Part shown: in pieces, positions 17,388-23,671 of the stretch
Numbering within the stretch: the stretch's first letter is position 1
How the letters are laid out: each line of letters begins with the position of its first letter
Assembly (NCBI GenBank): GCA_964517065.1
Contig: CAZFBK010000007.1
Location: 1-50,238, forward strand
From: CAYYYA01 sp964517065
Lineage (GTDB): Bacteria > Patescibacteriota > Patescibacteriia > UBA1558 > 2-01-FULL-52-15
Direction of reading: 5' to 3'
DNA: 50,238 bases
Notes under the pieces: model-generated
Databases searched by the model: none
Seen by the model: only the letters and a program-made list of their open reading frames with translations
What the model was told of the DNA's origin: nothing
Position numbers and translations under genes: made by a program

Positions 17388-17415
17388 AAAGGACAGGTCG
17401 AGACCTGTCCTTACG
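17388..17415 (-). terminator. Palindrome AAGGACAGGTC/GACCTGTCCTT, probable rpsI terminator
   Basis: A 24-bp perfect palindrome just 3' of rpsI, followed on the minus strand by a run of Ts, so it can end the ribosomal operon. A near-identical palindrome follows secA at 40083-40104, so this is also a repeat family. Confidence 0.75.
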
Positions 17416-17433
17416 GAATGATGCATTTCTAGA

Positions 17434-17835
17434 TTAACGTTTACTCCACTGTGGTGCTCTACGAGCTCTCTTCAAACCTGGTTTCTTACGTTCTTTTTGT
17501 CTGGAGTCGCGAGTCAGTAAGCCATTTTTGCGTAAGGTAGAACGGTATTCTTCGTTCATTTCCAGTAAAGCACGGGAAATAGCGTGTCGGACAGCACCTG
17601 CTTGGGAGCTTGGTCCACCACCTGAAACTTTGATAGATAGATTAATCTCAGATTTACCAAGTAAGGTAATTGGTTCCATGACAGCATTTTGCCATTCAAA
17701 ATATGGGAAATATTCCTTATACGGTTTGTTATTCACCGTGATACCAAAAGCCGGTTCATTCAGATTCACTCTGACACGAGCAATAGCAGTCTTACGACGA
17801 CCAACAGTTACAATGTGAGTACTTTTCGCTGTCAT
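17434..17835 (-). CDS. rpsI: 30S ribosomal protein uS9
   Basis: The 133-aa protein has the N-terminal VGRRKTAIARVRV block, GGGPSSQAGAVRHAISRALL, the LLTRDSRQKERKKPGLKRAR block and the conserved basic C-terminus ending WSKR, whose last Arg reaches P-site tRNA. Last gene of the infA to rpsI operon. The 54-bp spacer before it carries TTAGGAGTT-type direct repeats, and no SD-spaced purine tract is seen next to the ATG. Confidence 0.96.
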   Translation of the reverse strand: MTAKSTHIVTVGRRKTAIARVRVNLNEPAFGITVNNKPYKEYFPYFEWQNAVMEPITLLGKSEINLSIKVSGGGPSSQAGAVRHAISRALLEMNEEYRSTLRKNGLLTRDSRQKERKKPGLKRARRAPQWSKR

Positions 17836-17889
17836 AGAAAGATAGGAGTTAGAAGTTAGGAGTTGGGAGTTAGAGTTAAGGTTACGTTT

Positions 17890-18249
17890 CTATTTTCCAA
17901 AAGTTAGACGCTTAATTCTGGCACGGCGCAGTTTATTTTTCGGTAACATATCATAGACCATAGACCAGAATAATTTCTTCGGGTTCTTGATATACATTTC
18001 TTTCAGACCGGTTTTGATAATACCGCCTGGGTAGCCAGTGTAGCGTTTGTACTCTTTCTGCTCCATTTTCTTACCGGTAAATTTGATCTCACCGACGTTC
18101 AACAGGTGAACTTTATCTCCGCCGTCAACGTTCTGCTGATAACCAACTTTAGTTTTTCCGATCAAGGCAGCAGCAACTTGGCTGGCAACGCGTCCGCCAA
18201 CTTTCCCTGAAGCATCAATGGTGATTAATTCTCGTTTGATCATAGTCAT
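17890..18249 (-). CDS. rplM: 50S ribosomal protein uL13
   Basis: The 119-aa protein has IDASGKVGGRVASQVAAALI, NVGEIKFTGKK, YTGYPGGIIKTGL and MLPKNKLRRARIKRL, the core of uL13. It is about 20-25 residues shorter than E. coli L13, missing the N-terminal extension and the C-terminal tail. The ATG overlaps the rplQ stop by one base (TAATG); a second in-frame ATG lies two codons downstream. Confidence 0.95.
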   Translation of the reverse strand: MTMIKRELITIDASGKVGGRVASQVAAALIGKTKVGYQQNVDGGDKVHLLNVGEIKFTGKKMEQKEYKRYTGYPGGIIKTGLKEMYIKNPKKLFWSMVYDMLPKNKLRRARIKRLTFGK

Positions 18250-18602
18250 TATTTCACTAATTCAATTTGCACCATCATAGCACCGTCGCCTTTGCGGGCA
18301 CCGAGCTTGATCGTACGGGTATAACCCCCAGGACGAGTAGCGTAGCGAGGTCCGAGGACTTCCAAAACTTTCTTCACGGCTGTTTTCTCCGGTAGTACAG
18401 CAGCCAAGGCGCGTTTGGTAATCAACGATTTGACTTTGCCTTTGGTGATCAATTTCTCAACCAACGGACGTAAAGCCCGAGCTTTGCCGGCGGTGGTCTG
18501 AATCTTTTCGTATAACACTAAACTAGCAGCCAGATTCTCAAGCATGGCTTGGCGTGGAGCTTGTTTGCGGTCGAGGATTGATTTGGTTGAGCGATGGCGC
18601 AT
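18249..18602 (-). CDS. rplQ: 50S ribosomal protein bL17
   Basis: The 117-aa protein starts MRHRSTKSILDRKQAPRQAM, with the family core NLAASLVLYEKIQTTAGKAR and a C-terminal RPGGYTRTIKLGARKGDGA. Normal length. Lies between rpoA and rplM as in many bacteria. Confidence 0.96.
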   Translation of the reverse strand: MRHRSTKSILDRKQAPRQAMLENLAASLVLYEKIQTTAGKARALRPLVEKLITKGKVKSLITKRALAAVLPEKTAVKKVLEVLGPRYATRPGGYTRTIKLGARKGDGAMMVQIELVK

Positions 18603-18635
18603 AGTAGTTTAGTAGATTGGTAGTTTGGTAGGCGG

Positions 18636-18655
18636 AGACGCATTATAATGCGTCT
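18636..18655. repeat. REP-like palindrome AGACGCATTA/TAATGCGTCT
   Basis: Perfect 20-bp palindrome in the spacer between rpoA and rplQ. The same AGACGCAT...ATGCGTCT design occurs inside the RAYT gene at 28831-28852. Confidence 0.8.
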
Positions 18656-18662
18656 GTACAAT

Positions 18663-19421
18663 TTATTCGGATTTTTCTTCCTCTTCAGCTTCAGCCTTCT
18701 TGGCTTTAGCTTTCTTTGGCTTAGCTTCAGCCTGATCAGTCTCGGCTTTCAAGAAAGCAAAGTGCTCAATCAAGACTTCAGAAGCCATATTCACAGCTTC
18801 CTGACCGCTGATAGAGCCGTCAGTAGTGATATTCATCACGATCTTCTCGTAGTTGGTCTGTTGGCCGACACGAACGTATTCGATGTCAAAGCCGACATTG
18901 GTCACCGGTGAGAAGATAGAATCAATATCGATAGCTCCGATTTCGCCTTTAACCTTATTCTGCGTATCAACAGCTACATAGCCGCGTCCGTTGGCTACAG
19001 TTAATTCCATTTCCAGTACCGCTTTCTTATCTGTCAGGGTAGCGATGACGAGCTCCGGATTGGTGATTTCTACTTGAGCGTTAGCTTTGATATCAGCACC
19101 GGTAGCTTCTTTCTCGCCTTTAGCGATTAATTCAATCTTTACTGGCTCGTCAGAGTGCAATTTGAGGTTCAGTTTTTTTAAATTGAGGATGATATCTACC
19201 ATATCCTCTTTGACGAACTCTAAGGTTTCAAACTCGTGCTGAACACCTTTGATCTTGACGCTGGTTACTGCTGCTCCCGGCAAGGAAGACAGTAAAACAC
19301 GGCGCAGGGAATTGCCCAACGTTACACCATAGCCAGGAAAACAAGGTTCAATGACTACTTCGTAGACATTGTGTTTCTTTTCCTTGATGGAAATGCTTTT
19401 TGGTAATTCAATGAGTCCCAT
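18663..19421 (-). CDS. rpoA: RNA polymerase alpha subunit lacking the C-terminal domain
   Basis: The 252-aa protein has a full alpha-NTD: EPCFPGYGVTLGNSLRRVLL (dimerisation), GAAVTSVKIKGVQHEF, VAVDTQNK, and a second dimer helix near AVNMASEVLIEHFAFL. After about residue 222 it continues only as a low-complexity Lys/Ala/Glu tail ending EEEEKSE, then stops. The usual linker and alpha-CTD, which bind UP-element DNA and activators, are absent, and no CTD motif was noticed in the short spacer that follows. Normal bacterial RpoA is about 310-340 aa. Confidence 0.95.
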   Translation of the reverse strand: MGLIELPKSISIKEKKHNVYEVVIEPCFPGYGVTLGNSLRRVLLSSLPGAAVTSVKIKGVQHEFETLEFVKEDMVDIILNLKKLNLKLHSDEPVKIELIAKGEKEATGADIKANAQVEITNPELVIATLTDKKAVLEMELTVANGRGYVAVDTQNKVKGEIGAIDIDSIFSPVTNVGFDIEYVRVGQQTNYEKIVMNITTDGSISGQEAVNMASEVLIEHFAFLKAETDQAEAKPKKAKAKKAEAEEEEKSE

Positions 19422-19439
19422 GAGCGTTTTTATTAATTA

Positions 19440-20054
19440 TTATCGTGAGTAGAACTCTACGATTAACTTAGTTTCAATATTTTGGGGAGCATCAGTGATG
19501 GCTGGAGTCGATGTGACGGTAATGGTCATGCTGTTCCAGTCTGTTTTCAACCAGCTGGCCTGAACTTGAGGCTTTTCTTTGCTTTCCTGCAAATTCTTCC
19601 AGAAGGCGGTCTTCAGCTTAGAGCTTTTGACATTAATAACCTGTCCGACAGCTACGGTGTATGATGGGATATCAGTGCGCTGCTTGTCGACACCGAAGTG
19701 GCCATGATTGACCAGCTGACGGGCCAGACGACGAGTCTTGGCAAAGCCAGCGCGGTAAATGACATTGTCCAGACGCATTTCCAGTAATTTCAAAAGATTC
19801 TGACCGGCATCACCTTCCATTTTCTTGGCTTTCTGGAACAAATTGCTGAACTGGCGTTCCAATAAACCGTACATCAATTTGGCCTTTTGCTTCTCACGGA
19901 GCTGCTTACCATAGTCAGTGCGGCGTCCACCGGTGCCTTTGGTTGGTCCGTGCTGTCCAGGTGGAAACGGTCGTTTGTTCCATTTCGGTGTATCAAAAAC
20001 ATCCGTGCCTTCACGTCGAGAGATTTTTACTTTTGGACCGGTATATCTTGCCAT
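19440..20054 (-). CDS. rpsD: 30S ribosomal protein uS4
   Basis: The 204-aa protein starts MARYTGPKVKISRREGTDVF. It has the LREKQKAKLMYGLLERQF segment, an S4 RNA-binding domain around RLDNVIYRAGFAKTRRLARQ followed by LVNHGHFGV, and the usual C-terminal VEFYSR. It nucleates 30S assembly. Expected position between rpsK and rpoA. The ATG is preceded by repeat-derived sequence with no SD. Confidence 0.97.
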   Translation of the reverse strand: MARYTGPKVKISRREGTDVFDTPKWNKRPFPPGQHGPTKGTGGRRTDYGKQLREKQKAKLMYGLLERQFSNLFQKAKKMEGDAGQNLLKLLEMRLDNVIYRAGFAKTRRLARQLVNHGHFGVDKQRTDIPSYTVAVGQVINVKSSKLKTAFWKNLQESKEKPQVQASWLKTDWNSMTITVTSTPAITDAPQNIETKLIVEFYSR

Positions 20055-20056
20055 AG

Positions 20057-20092
20057 GTTAGTTTGTAGTTGGTAGTGAGTGGTGAGTAGTAT
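20057..20092. repeat. Partial copy of the GTAGTGAGTAG spacer repeat
   Basis: AGTTTGTAGTTGGTAGTGAG followed by TGGTGAGTAG before rpsD: the half nearest the start codon is kept and the other arm is lost. Compare full copies at 20538, 21017 and 21225. Confidence 0.6.
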
Positions 20093-20132
20093 GAATTAAC
20101 TAGTTTTGACTTTTTACTTTTGACCTTTGAGT

Positions 20133-20534
20133 TTATACGCGGCGGACTTTCTTTGGTCGGCAGCCGTTGTGTGGGATCGGAGTCTGATCTTTGATAGACA
20201 ATACTTCCAAACCATGAGCATGGAGCGCTCGGACAGCAGCCTCGCGGCCGGAGCCTACACCTTTGACAAAGACATCAACCTCACGCAAACCATAGTCTTT
20301 GGCCATTTCAATTGCGCGTTTGACCACGATACCAGCTGCATAGGGAGTCGGCTTTTTTGGTCCTTTGAACGAATTGTGTCCGGCAGTAGACCAAGCGATC
20401 ACTCCTCCGTTTTGATCAGTGAGCGTGACGATGGTGTTGTTGTAGGTAGCCTGAATATACGCGCGGCCCTTGAGGACCTGACGTTTCTTTTTCTTGCGGG
20501 CTACTTTCTCGGTTGTAGGGGGATTCATTGCCAT
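20133..20534 (-). CDS. rpsK: 30S ribosomal protein uS11
   Basis: The 133-aa protein has GRAYIQATYNNTIVTLTD, GGVIAWSTAGHNSFKGPKK, YAAGIVVKRAIEMAKDYGL and the conserved C-terminus KDQTPIPHNGCRPKKVRRV. Component of the 30S platform. The ATG is chosen at 20534; a second ATG two codons later is possible. A palindromic repeat directly precedes the start, with no SD. Confidence 0.97.
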   Translation of the reverse strand: MAMNPPTTEKVARKKKKRQVLKGRAYIQATYNNTIVTLTDQNGGVIAWSTAGHNSFKGPKKPTPYAAGIVVKRAIEMAKDYGLREVDVFVKGVGSGREAAVRALHAHGLEVLSIKDQTPIPHNGCRPKKVRRV

Positions 20535-20537
20535 AGG

Positions 20538-20621
20538 TTAGTTGGTAGTGAGTAGTGAGTAGTGAGTAGGCAGGAAGCTGTGGTTGCTTCTACAAACTAC
20601 TCACTACCAACTACACACTGT
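20538..20621. repeat. Palindromic spacer repeat, copy B (rpsM-rpsK)
   Basis: On the transcript strand TAGTTGGTAGTGAGTAGT pairs with ACTACTCACTACCAACTA, with an inner GAAGC/GCTTC hairpin. It fills nearly the whole spacer and ends a few bases before the rpsK ATG. Confidence 0.85.
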
Positions 20622-20624
20622 ATT

Positions 20625-21014
20625 TTAAGTCTTTTGTGCTGAAGGTTTCTTACCTGAAGTGGCGGTAGCGCGTTTGTTGCCACGAACGGTGCGGGAATTC
20701 GTCTTGGTGCGTTGGCCGCGTACTGGCAGACCTTTAGCATGACGCGTTCCACGGTAAGCTCCAATTTCTTTCAATCGTTTGATATTACCGAGGATTTCAC
20801 GTTTCAAATCACCCTCCACCTTATATGTTTCTTCAATTACACGGCGAAGTTTGTTGACCTCTTCATCAGTCAGATCTTTGACGCGGGTATCTGGATTAAC
20901 CTTGGTAATAGCTAAAATTTTGCGGGACAGCGTCGGTCCGATACCATAGAGATACGGCAAAGCAGCTTCGACGCGCTTGTTGTTTGGTAAATTGACGGAT
21001 GCGATTCTAGCCAT
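20625..21014 (-). CDS. rpsM: 30S ribosomal protein uS13
   Basis: The 129-aa protein starts MARIASVNLPNNKRVEAALP, followed by YLYGIG. It has the helix-two-turns-helix region (RKILAITKVN, VKDLTDEEVNKLR) and the C-terminal RGTRHAKGLPVRGQRTKTNS, followed by RTVRGNKR, which contacts P-site tRNA. Normal length. Preceded by repeat copy C with no SD. Confidence 0.97.
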   Translation of the reverse strand: MARIASVNLPNNKRVEAALPYLYGIGPTLSRKILAITKVNPDTRVKDLTDEEVNKLRRVIEETYKVEGDLKREILGNIKRLKEIGAYRGTRHAKGLPVRGQRTKTNSRTVRGNKRATATSGKKPSAQKT

Positions 21015-21016
21015 AG

Positions 21017-21100
21017 TTTAGTTGGTAGTGAGTAGTGAGTAGTGAGTAGGCTGGAAGCTGTGGTTGCTTCTACAAACTACTCACTACCAACTACAAACTG
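21017..21100. repeat. Palindromic spacer repeat, copy C (rpmJ-rpsM)
   Basis: Almost identical to copy B (single-base differences such as GGCTGG versus GGCAGG). Same nested hairpin, ending just before the rpsM ATG. Confidence 0.85.
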
Positions 21101-21103
21101 ATA

Positions 21104-21217
21104 TTAACCTTGTCGTTGTTTATGCTTAGGGTTTTCACAAATACAATGCACTCGTCCACTTCTGCGGACCAGTTTACATTTCTTACACATTTTTTTGACT
21201 GAAGGGCGAACTTTCAT
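21104..21217 (-). CDS. rpmJ: 50S ribosomal protein bL36
   Basis: Short 37-aa gene. It reads MKVRPSVKKMCKKCKLVRRS followed by GRVHCICENPKHKQRQG, with the zinc ribbon Cys-x2-Cys...Cys-x4-His (C11, C14, C27, H32 by position). Standard place between infA and rpsM. Flanked on both sides by palindromic repeats C and D. Confidence 0.96.
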   Translation of the reverse strand: MKVRPSVKKMCKKCKLVRRSGRVHCICENPKHKQRQG

Positions 21218-21224
21218 TTTGAGG

Positions 21225-21305
21225 AGTTTGTAGTGAGTAGTTAGTAGTGAGTAGGCTGGAAGCTATGGTTGCTTCTACAAACTACTCACTACCAACTACA
21301 AACTG
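21225..21305. repeat. Palindromic spacer repeat, copy D (infA-rpmJ)
   Basis: Same unit as copies B and C, somewhat diverged (one GTAGTGAGTAG unit altered to TTAGTAGTGAG; GCTATGG for GCTGTGG). Occupies the spacer between infA and rpmJ. Confidence 0.8.
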
Positions 21306-21307
21306 AA

Positions 21308-21544
21308 TTAAGTACGACGGTAGGTGATGCGACCCTTGGTCAGATCGTAGGGACTAATTTCTAAAGTGACTTTGTCTCCTGGGATACAGTTGATACGGTT
21401 CATGCGCATCTTGCCGGATAGGTGTGCCATGAGGGTTTGACCGTTGTCTAAGGTGACTCTGAAAGTGGCGTTCGGCAGTAGCTCTTCAACTACCCCTTCC
21501 ATTTCAATGAAGCCCTTATTTTGTTTCTGTATATTGTCTCCCAT
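21308..21544 (-). CDS. infA: Translation initiation factor IF-1
   Basis: The 78-aa protein has a single S1/OB fold: FIEMEGVVEELLPNATFRVT, LDNGQTLMAHLSGKMRMNRI, GDKVTLEISPYDLTKGRITY, ending RRT. Start MGDNIQKQNK is preferred because it gives the usual family length. An in-frame ATG at 21577 would add 11 basic residues and is not excluded. It is first in the r-protein/rpoA operon, behind a leader of about 140 nt. A GAACGC-TGA-GCGTTC palindrome sits 9 nt upstream of the chosen ATG. Confidence 0.94.
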   Translation of the reverse strand: MGDNIQKQNKGFIEMEGVVEELLPNATFRVTLDNGQTLMAHLSGKMRMNRINCIPGDKVTLEISPYDLTKGRITYRRT

Positions 21545-21587
21545 TTTTTTCCGAGAACGCTGAGCGTTCCTAAGCATCTTGAGATAC

Positions 21588-21649
21588 TAAAAAAATACTT
21601 TCTAACCAGTATCGCCGCGGTTTTAACTGGAACTCTTACCTGTTAGAAA
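21588..21649 (-). promoter_or_regulatory. Possible transcription attenuator in the infA operon leader
   Basis: On the minus strand TTTCTAAC (21642-21649) is complementary to GTTAGAAA (near 21599-21606). CCAGT can pair with ACTGG using the same right arm, giving two exclusive folds, and the right arm is soon followed by seven Ts (21589-21595). This resembles a terminator/antiterminator arrangement. Confidence 0.4.
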
Positions 21650-21693
21650 CACTGTATTTTTCCTATTTGTTGATAAATTTTCAAAGCAGGATA

Positions 21694-21721
21694 ATTATAC
21701 AGTTTTGGTGGGAGTTGTCAA
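21694..21721 (-). promoter_or_regulatory. Strong promoter of the infA-rpsI operon
   Basis: TTGACA (21716-21721), 16-bp spacer, TATAAT (21694-21699) on the minus strand: consensus at both hexamers. The leader to infA is about 140 nt. Confidence 0.85.
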
Positions 21722-21770
21722 GAAGAAATAAAGCGTAATTCGTAATACGTAATAGGCAGGCTTAATACCC

Positions 21771-21800
21771 TTGACAAAACTCGATACTTATGATTATATT
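21771..21800 (+). promoter_or_regulatory. Promoter of the 54-aa gene
   Basis: TTGACA (21771-21776), 18-bp spacer, TATATT (21795-21800), divergent from the infA promoter. A TATAAT a few bases downstream (21803) is out of register. Confidence 0.7.
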
Positions 21801-21878
21801 GTTATAATTGCACACAAAAGAAGCACTTTTGATAGCGTATAGATATCTGGCCTATTTTCGTAGAAGGAGGAACCAGTG

Positions 21879-22043
21879 ATGCGTAAACTGGCAATGGTCT
21901 GCGGGCTGGCAAGCATTGGGTGCCTCGTAGGGGCGCCGTTTGCTAAGCACTACATTCTTCTCTTATTCGTTGGTCTTTTCTTCGCACGTGCCTGGGGGTG
22001 GTTGAACGAGGAGATCAACTCCTCCCCGCCCGGGCCGTACTGA
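21879..22043 (+). CDS. 54-aa small membrane protein
   Basis: It reads MRKLAMVCGLASIGCLVGAP then FAKHYILLLFVGLFFARAWG and ends in NEEINSSPPGPY. Two hydrophobic stretches (about 4-19 and 22-38) may form a hairpin, or the first may be a signal. SD AAGGAGG (21864-21870) lies 8 nt before the ATG. It has its own promoter and terminator. No family is recognised. GC-rich and opposite in strand to the ribosomal operon. Confidence 0.72.
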   Translation: MRKLAMVCGLASIGCLVGAPFAKHYILLLFVGLFFARAWGWLNEEINSSPPGPY

Positions 22044-22073
22044 AGCCAGAGGCCAGCCATGGCTCAAGACTCG

Positions 22074-22107
22074 CGACCGCTAGCTCACCAGCCGGCGGTC
22101 GTTTCAT
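22074..22107 (+). terminator. Terminator of the 54-aa gene
   Basis: CGACCGC (22074-22080) pairs with GCGGTCG (22095-22101), followed by TTTCATTT. Confidence 0.7.
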
Positions 22108-22113
22108 TTGGCC

Positions 22114-22142
22114 TTGACGATACGACCTACTTATTGTACGGT
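22114..22142 (+). promoter_or_regulatory. Weak candidate promoter for the 100-aa gene
   Basis: TTGACG (22114-22119), 17-bp spacer, poor -10 TACGGT. It is supported mainly by its position between an upstream terminator and the next SD-led gene. Confidence 0.35.
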
Positions 22143-22203
22143 AGCGTATCCTTTGGATATCCCGAGGCGTTCACACTTTTCCCCTTCGAAAGGAAGGTTT
22201 CTC

Positions 22204-22506
22204 ATGGAGTTCATCACCAAGGCACTGCTGGAGAACAAGGGGGTTCTGCCGCTGGTAGCTTCCGAGAGCCTACCTCAAGCGGAGATCGTCACCGCGGTGG
22301 CCTTTCTCCGGGCAGGAGGGTCGGCAGCTCAGCTGTCCATCCGTTTCCACGATCTGGGTATAGATGGTGAGGCTCGGATAAGTCAACTCAAGATTCGCGT
22401 CATGAAGATCCTGGCGTCGCTTAGTGATACGGGCGAAGTTCTTGGTGCAAGACAAAGACGCGAGGCGGAATACGTCACGTATACACTGACCCGCGAGGTA
22501 CACTGA
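22204..22506 (+). CDS. 100-aa soluble protein of unknown function
   Basis: MEFITKALLENKGVLPLVAS opens a mostly helical protein with AEIVTAVAFLRAGGSAAQLS in the middle and a charged C-terminal half (ISQLKIRVMKILASLSDTGE, then ARQRREAEYVTYTLTREVH). The pattern could be a small winged-helix DNA-binding fold, but no family is recognised. SD AGGAAGG (22191-22197) is 6 nt from the ATG and pairs with an upstream CCCTT in a small hairpin. The same CCCTTC...GAAAGGA layout precedes the gene at 6593. Overlapping longer frames from 22059 and 22108 lack SDs. Confidence 0.72.
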   Translation: MEFITKALLENKGVLPLVASESLPQAEIVTAVAFLRAGGSAAQLSIRFHDLGIDGEARISQLKIRVMKILASLSDTGEVLGARQRREAEYVTYTLTREVH

Positions 22507-22544
22507 TACAAAAGTACCTTTAACCGTCACCCATGCGGCCAACG

Positions 22545-22576
22545 GCGGCTAGCCACCATACTAGCCGCTTTTTTTT
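22545..22576 (+). terminator. Rho-independent terminator
   Basis: GCGGCTAG (22545-22552), 8-nt loop, CTAGCCGC (22561-22568), eight Ts. Confidence 0.93.
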
Positions 22577-22582
22577 ACCCAA

Positions 22583-22645
22583 ATGAAAAGCCGCCTCCCG
22601 TGATAAGACGAGAAGCTAAGCTTTTCATCTTATACAGGAAGCGGC
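22583..22645 (-). terminator. Terminator of the 129-aa gene (minus)
   Basis: On the minus strand GCCGCTTCC and neighbouring bases pair with GGAGGCGGC in a long imperfect hairpin (inner ATAAGA/TCTTAT), followed by TTTTCATTT. It starts at the stop codon and faces the plus-strand terminator. Confidence 0.8.
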
Positions 22646-23034
22646 TAGAACCAGATGTCGATTGACATCCTCGTGAGCGTCCCTTGACTGCCGATCTCCT
22701 TTTCCCCCTTGTCATCCCATAATGGCCAGTTTTCAGTTTCAATCTTGGTTCTGGCCATTCGGACGATCTTGACGGTTCTTGCTTCCATGAATTTCCGACA
22801 TTGATCAATGATTGAATGCGGGTCGATGATGGTGCTGCAGCCCTCTTGCATGTATTTGGGATCATTGGGTAAATAACCAGTCGCATAAATTTTGCAGGAA
22901 CTGATAGCGTCTTGATTCTTGGGCACGACGTCGATGTCTAGTCCAAGGGTTTGGAGAAATCCATTGGCTAGAATATTGTCGAAGGCCGCCAGGAATTCAG
23001 GCGCTTGAGCAAAGGGATCTTTGGTCTGTGACAT
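22645..23034 (-). CDS. 129-aa protein of unknown function
   Basis: Starts MSQTKDPFAQAPEFLAAFDN and is soluble, mixed alpha/beta, with two Cys (SSCKIYATGY and DQCRKFM) and a Trp-containing end SIDIWF. Not recognised. SD GGAGG (in 23042-23048) precedes the ATG, and a TTGACA-type promoter lies at 23088-23116. Island-type gene: monocistronic, GC-richer, with its own terminator. Convergent with the 22204 gene. Confidence 0.72.
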   Translation of the reverse strand: MSQTKDPFAQAPEFLAAFDNILANGFLQTLGLDIDVVPKNQDAISSCKIYATGYLPNDPKYMQEGCSTIIDPHSIIDQCRKFMEARTVKIVRMARTKIETENWPLWDDKGEKEIGSQGTLTRMSIDIWF

Positions 23035-23087
23035 GGACTCTCTCCTCCATTGCGGGACACGATTGGAAACGAACTACTAGGACCCGA

Positions 23088-23116
23088 TATTAAATCATAT
23101 ATTGGCGCTTTGTCAA
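23088..23116 (-). promoter_or_regulatory. Promoter of the 129-aa gene
   Basis: TTGACA (23111-23116), 17-bp spacer, TTAATA (23088-23093) on the minus strand. Confidence 0.6.
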
Positions 23117-23147
23117 TGGCGGTAAGGCTGATCGGAACAGCGTCAAA

Positions 23148-23213
23148 AGTCCCTTTCTACGAGAGACGCTGAGCGTCTCGAGTCGCTCGCGGGGAGGGAC
23201 TGTTTTTTTATGA
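23148..23213. terminator. Bidirectional hairpin with inner GAGACGC/GCGTCTC stem
   Basis: AGTCCCT and AGGGACT form the outer arms, GAGACGC-TGA-GCGTCTC an inner hairpin, with seven Ts following on the plus strand and TTTT on the minus. It probably ends the minus-strand transcript of the membrane protein at 23238. The inner arm resembles the AGACGCAT repeat family. Confidence 0.6.
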
Positions 23214-23237
23214 TATTAACTTCCTGTGTGGGTATCT

Positions 23238-23645
23238 TTAATAAACCCAAAATTTAATTTTTATTAAAAAACGCCACGTTAAATAAAAAATAATTGGATG
23301 AACGATATATGGTAATGGTGTACAGTAGATACCCGAGCCGAAAATTAGGGTCAAAAGAAAATACGCTAAGGTTTGAAATAAAAAGTACACTAGACTCCCA
23401 ATAACTGTGTTAAATGTCGGCGAGAAACCGTTCTTAGAGTTGTAGTGCGCGGTGCCATTACGAGTGAAAAACTCAAAGATGATCCAAATTATGAGTACTG
23501 CTACAATCCATGGCCAGTGGCCTGACCACACCGTAGCAATAACATGCCACAGCATGGCAGTTGGGGATGCTTGACCGGAGCTAAAGATTTGTTTGCACAT
23601 ATCCGGAAGTAATTTTGAGAGCAAATCGATTTGCATCTCAATCAA
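23238..23645 (-). CDS. Small membrane protein downstream of the OLD-like ATPase
   Basis: The 135-aa protein has three or four hydrophobic segments (about 46-62, 84-104, 106-130). It begins MIEMQIDLLSKLLPDMCKQI and has a soluble N-terminal 35 residues. AT-rich like the housekeeping genes, so not island type. It lies 26 nt after the OLD-like ATPase and could be its partner. No family assigned. Confidence 0.65.
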   Translation of the reverse strand: MIEMQIDLLSKLLPDMCKQIFSSGQASPTAMLWHVIATVWSGHWPWIVAVLIIWIIFEFFTRNGTAHYNSKNGFSPTFNTVIGSLVYFLFQTLAYFLLTLIFGSGIYCTPLPYIVHPIIFYLTWRFLIKIKFWVY

Positions 23646-23671
23646 TTCGTGTGACCAAAATGAACTTCAAT

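Noticed and set aside
20057..21305. Possible CRISPR array because of repeated units in the ribosomal operon
   Set aside because: Units are about 82 bp palindromes separated by ribosomal genes, not short repeats with unique spacers, and there are no cas genes.
22059..22370. Plus-strand frame overlapping the 100-aa gene, and an in-frame extension from 22108
   Set aside because: No SD, begins inside or next to a terminator hairpin; the ATG at 22204 has a good SD and is used instead.
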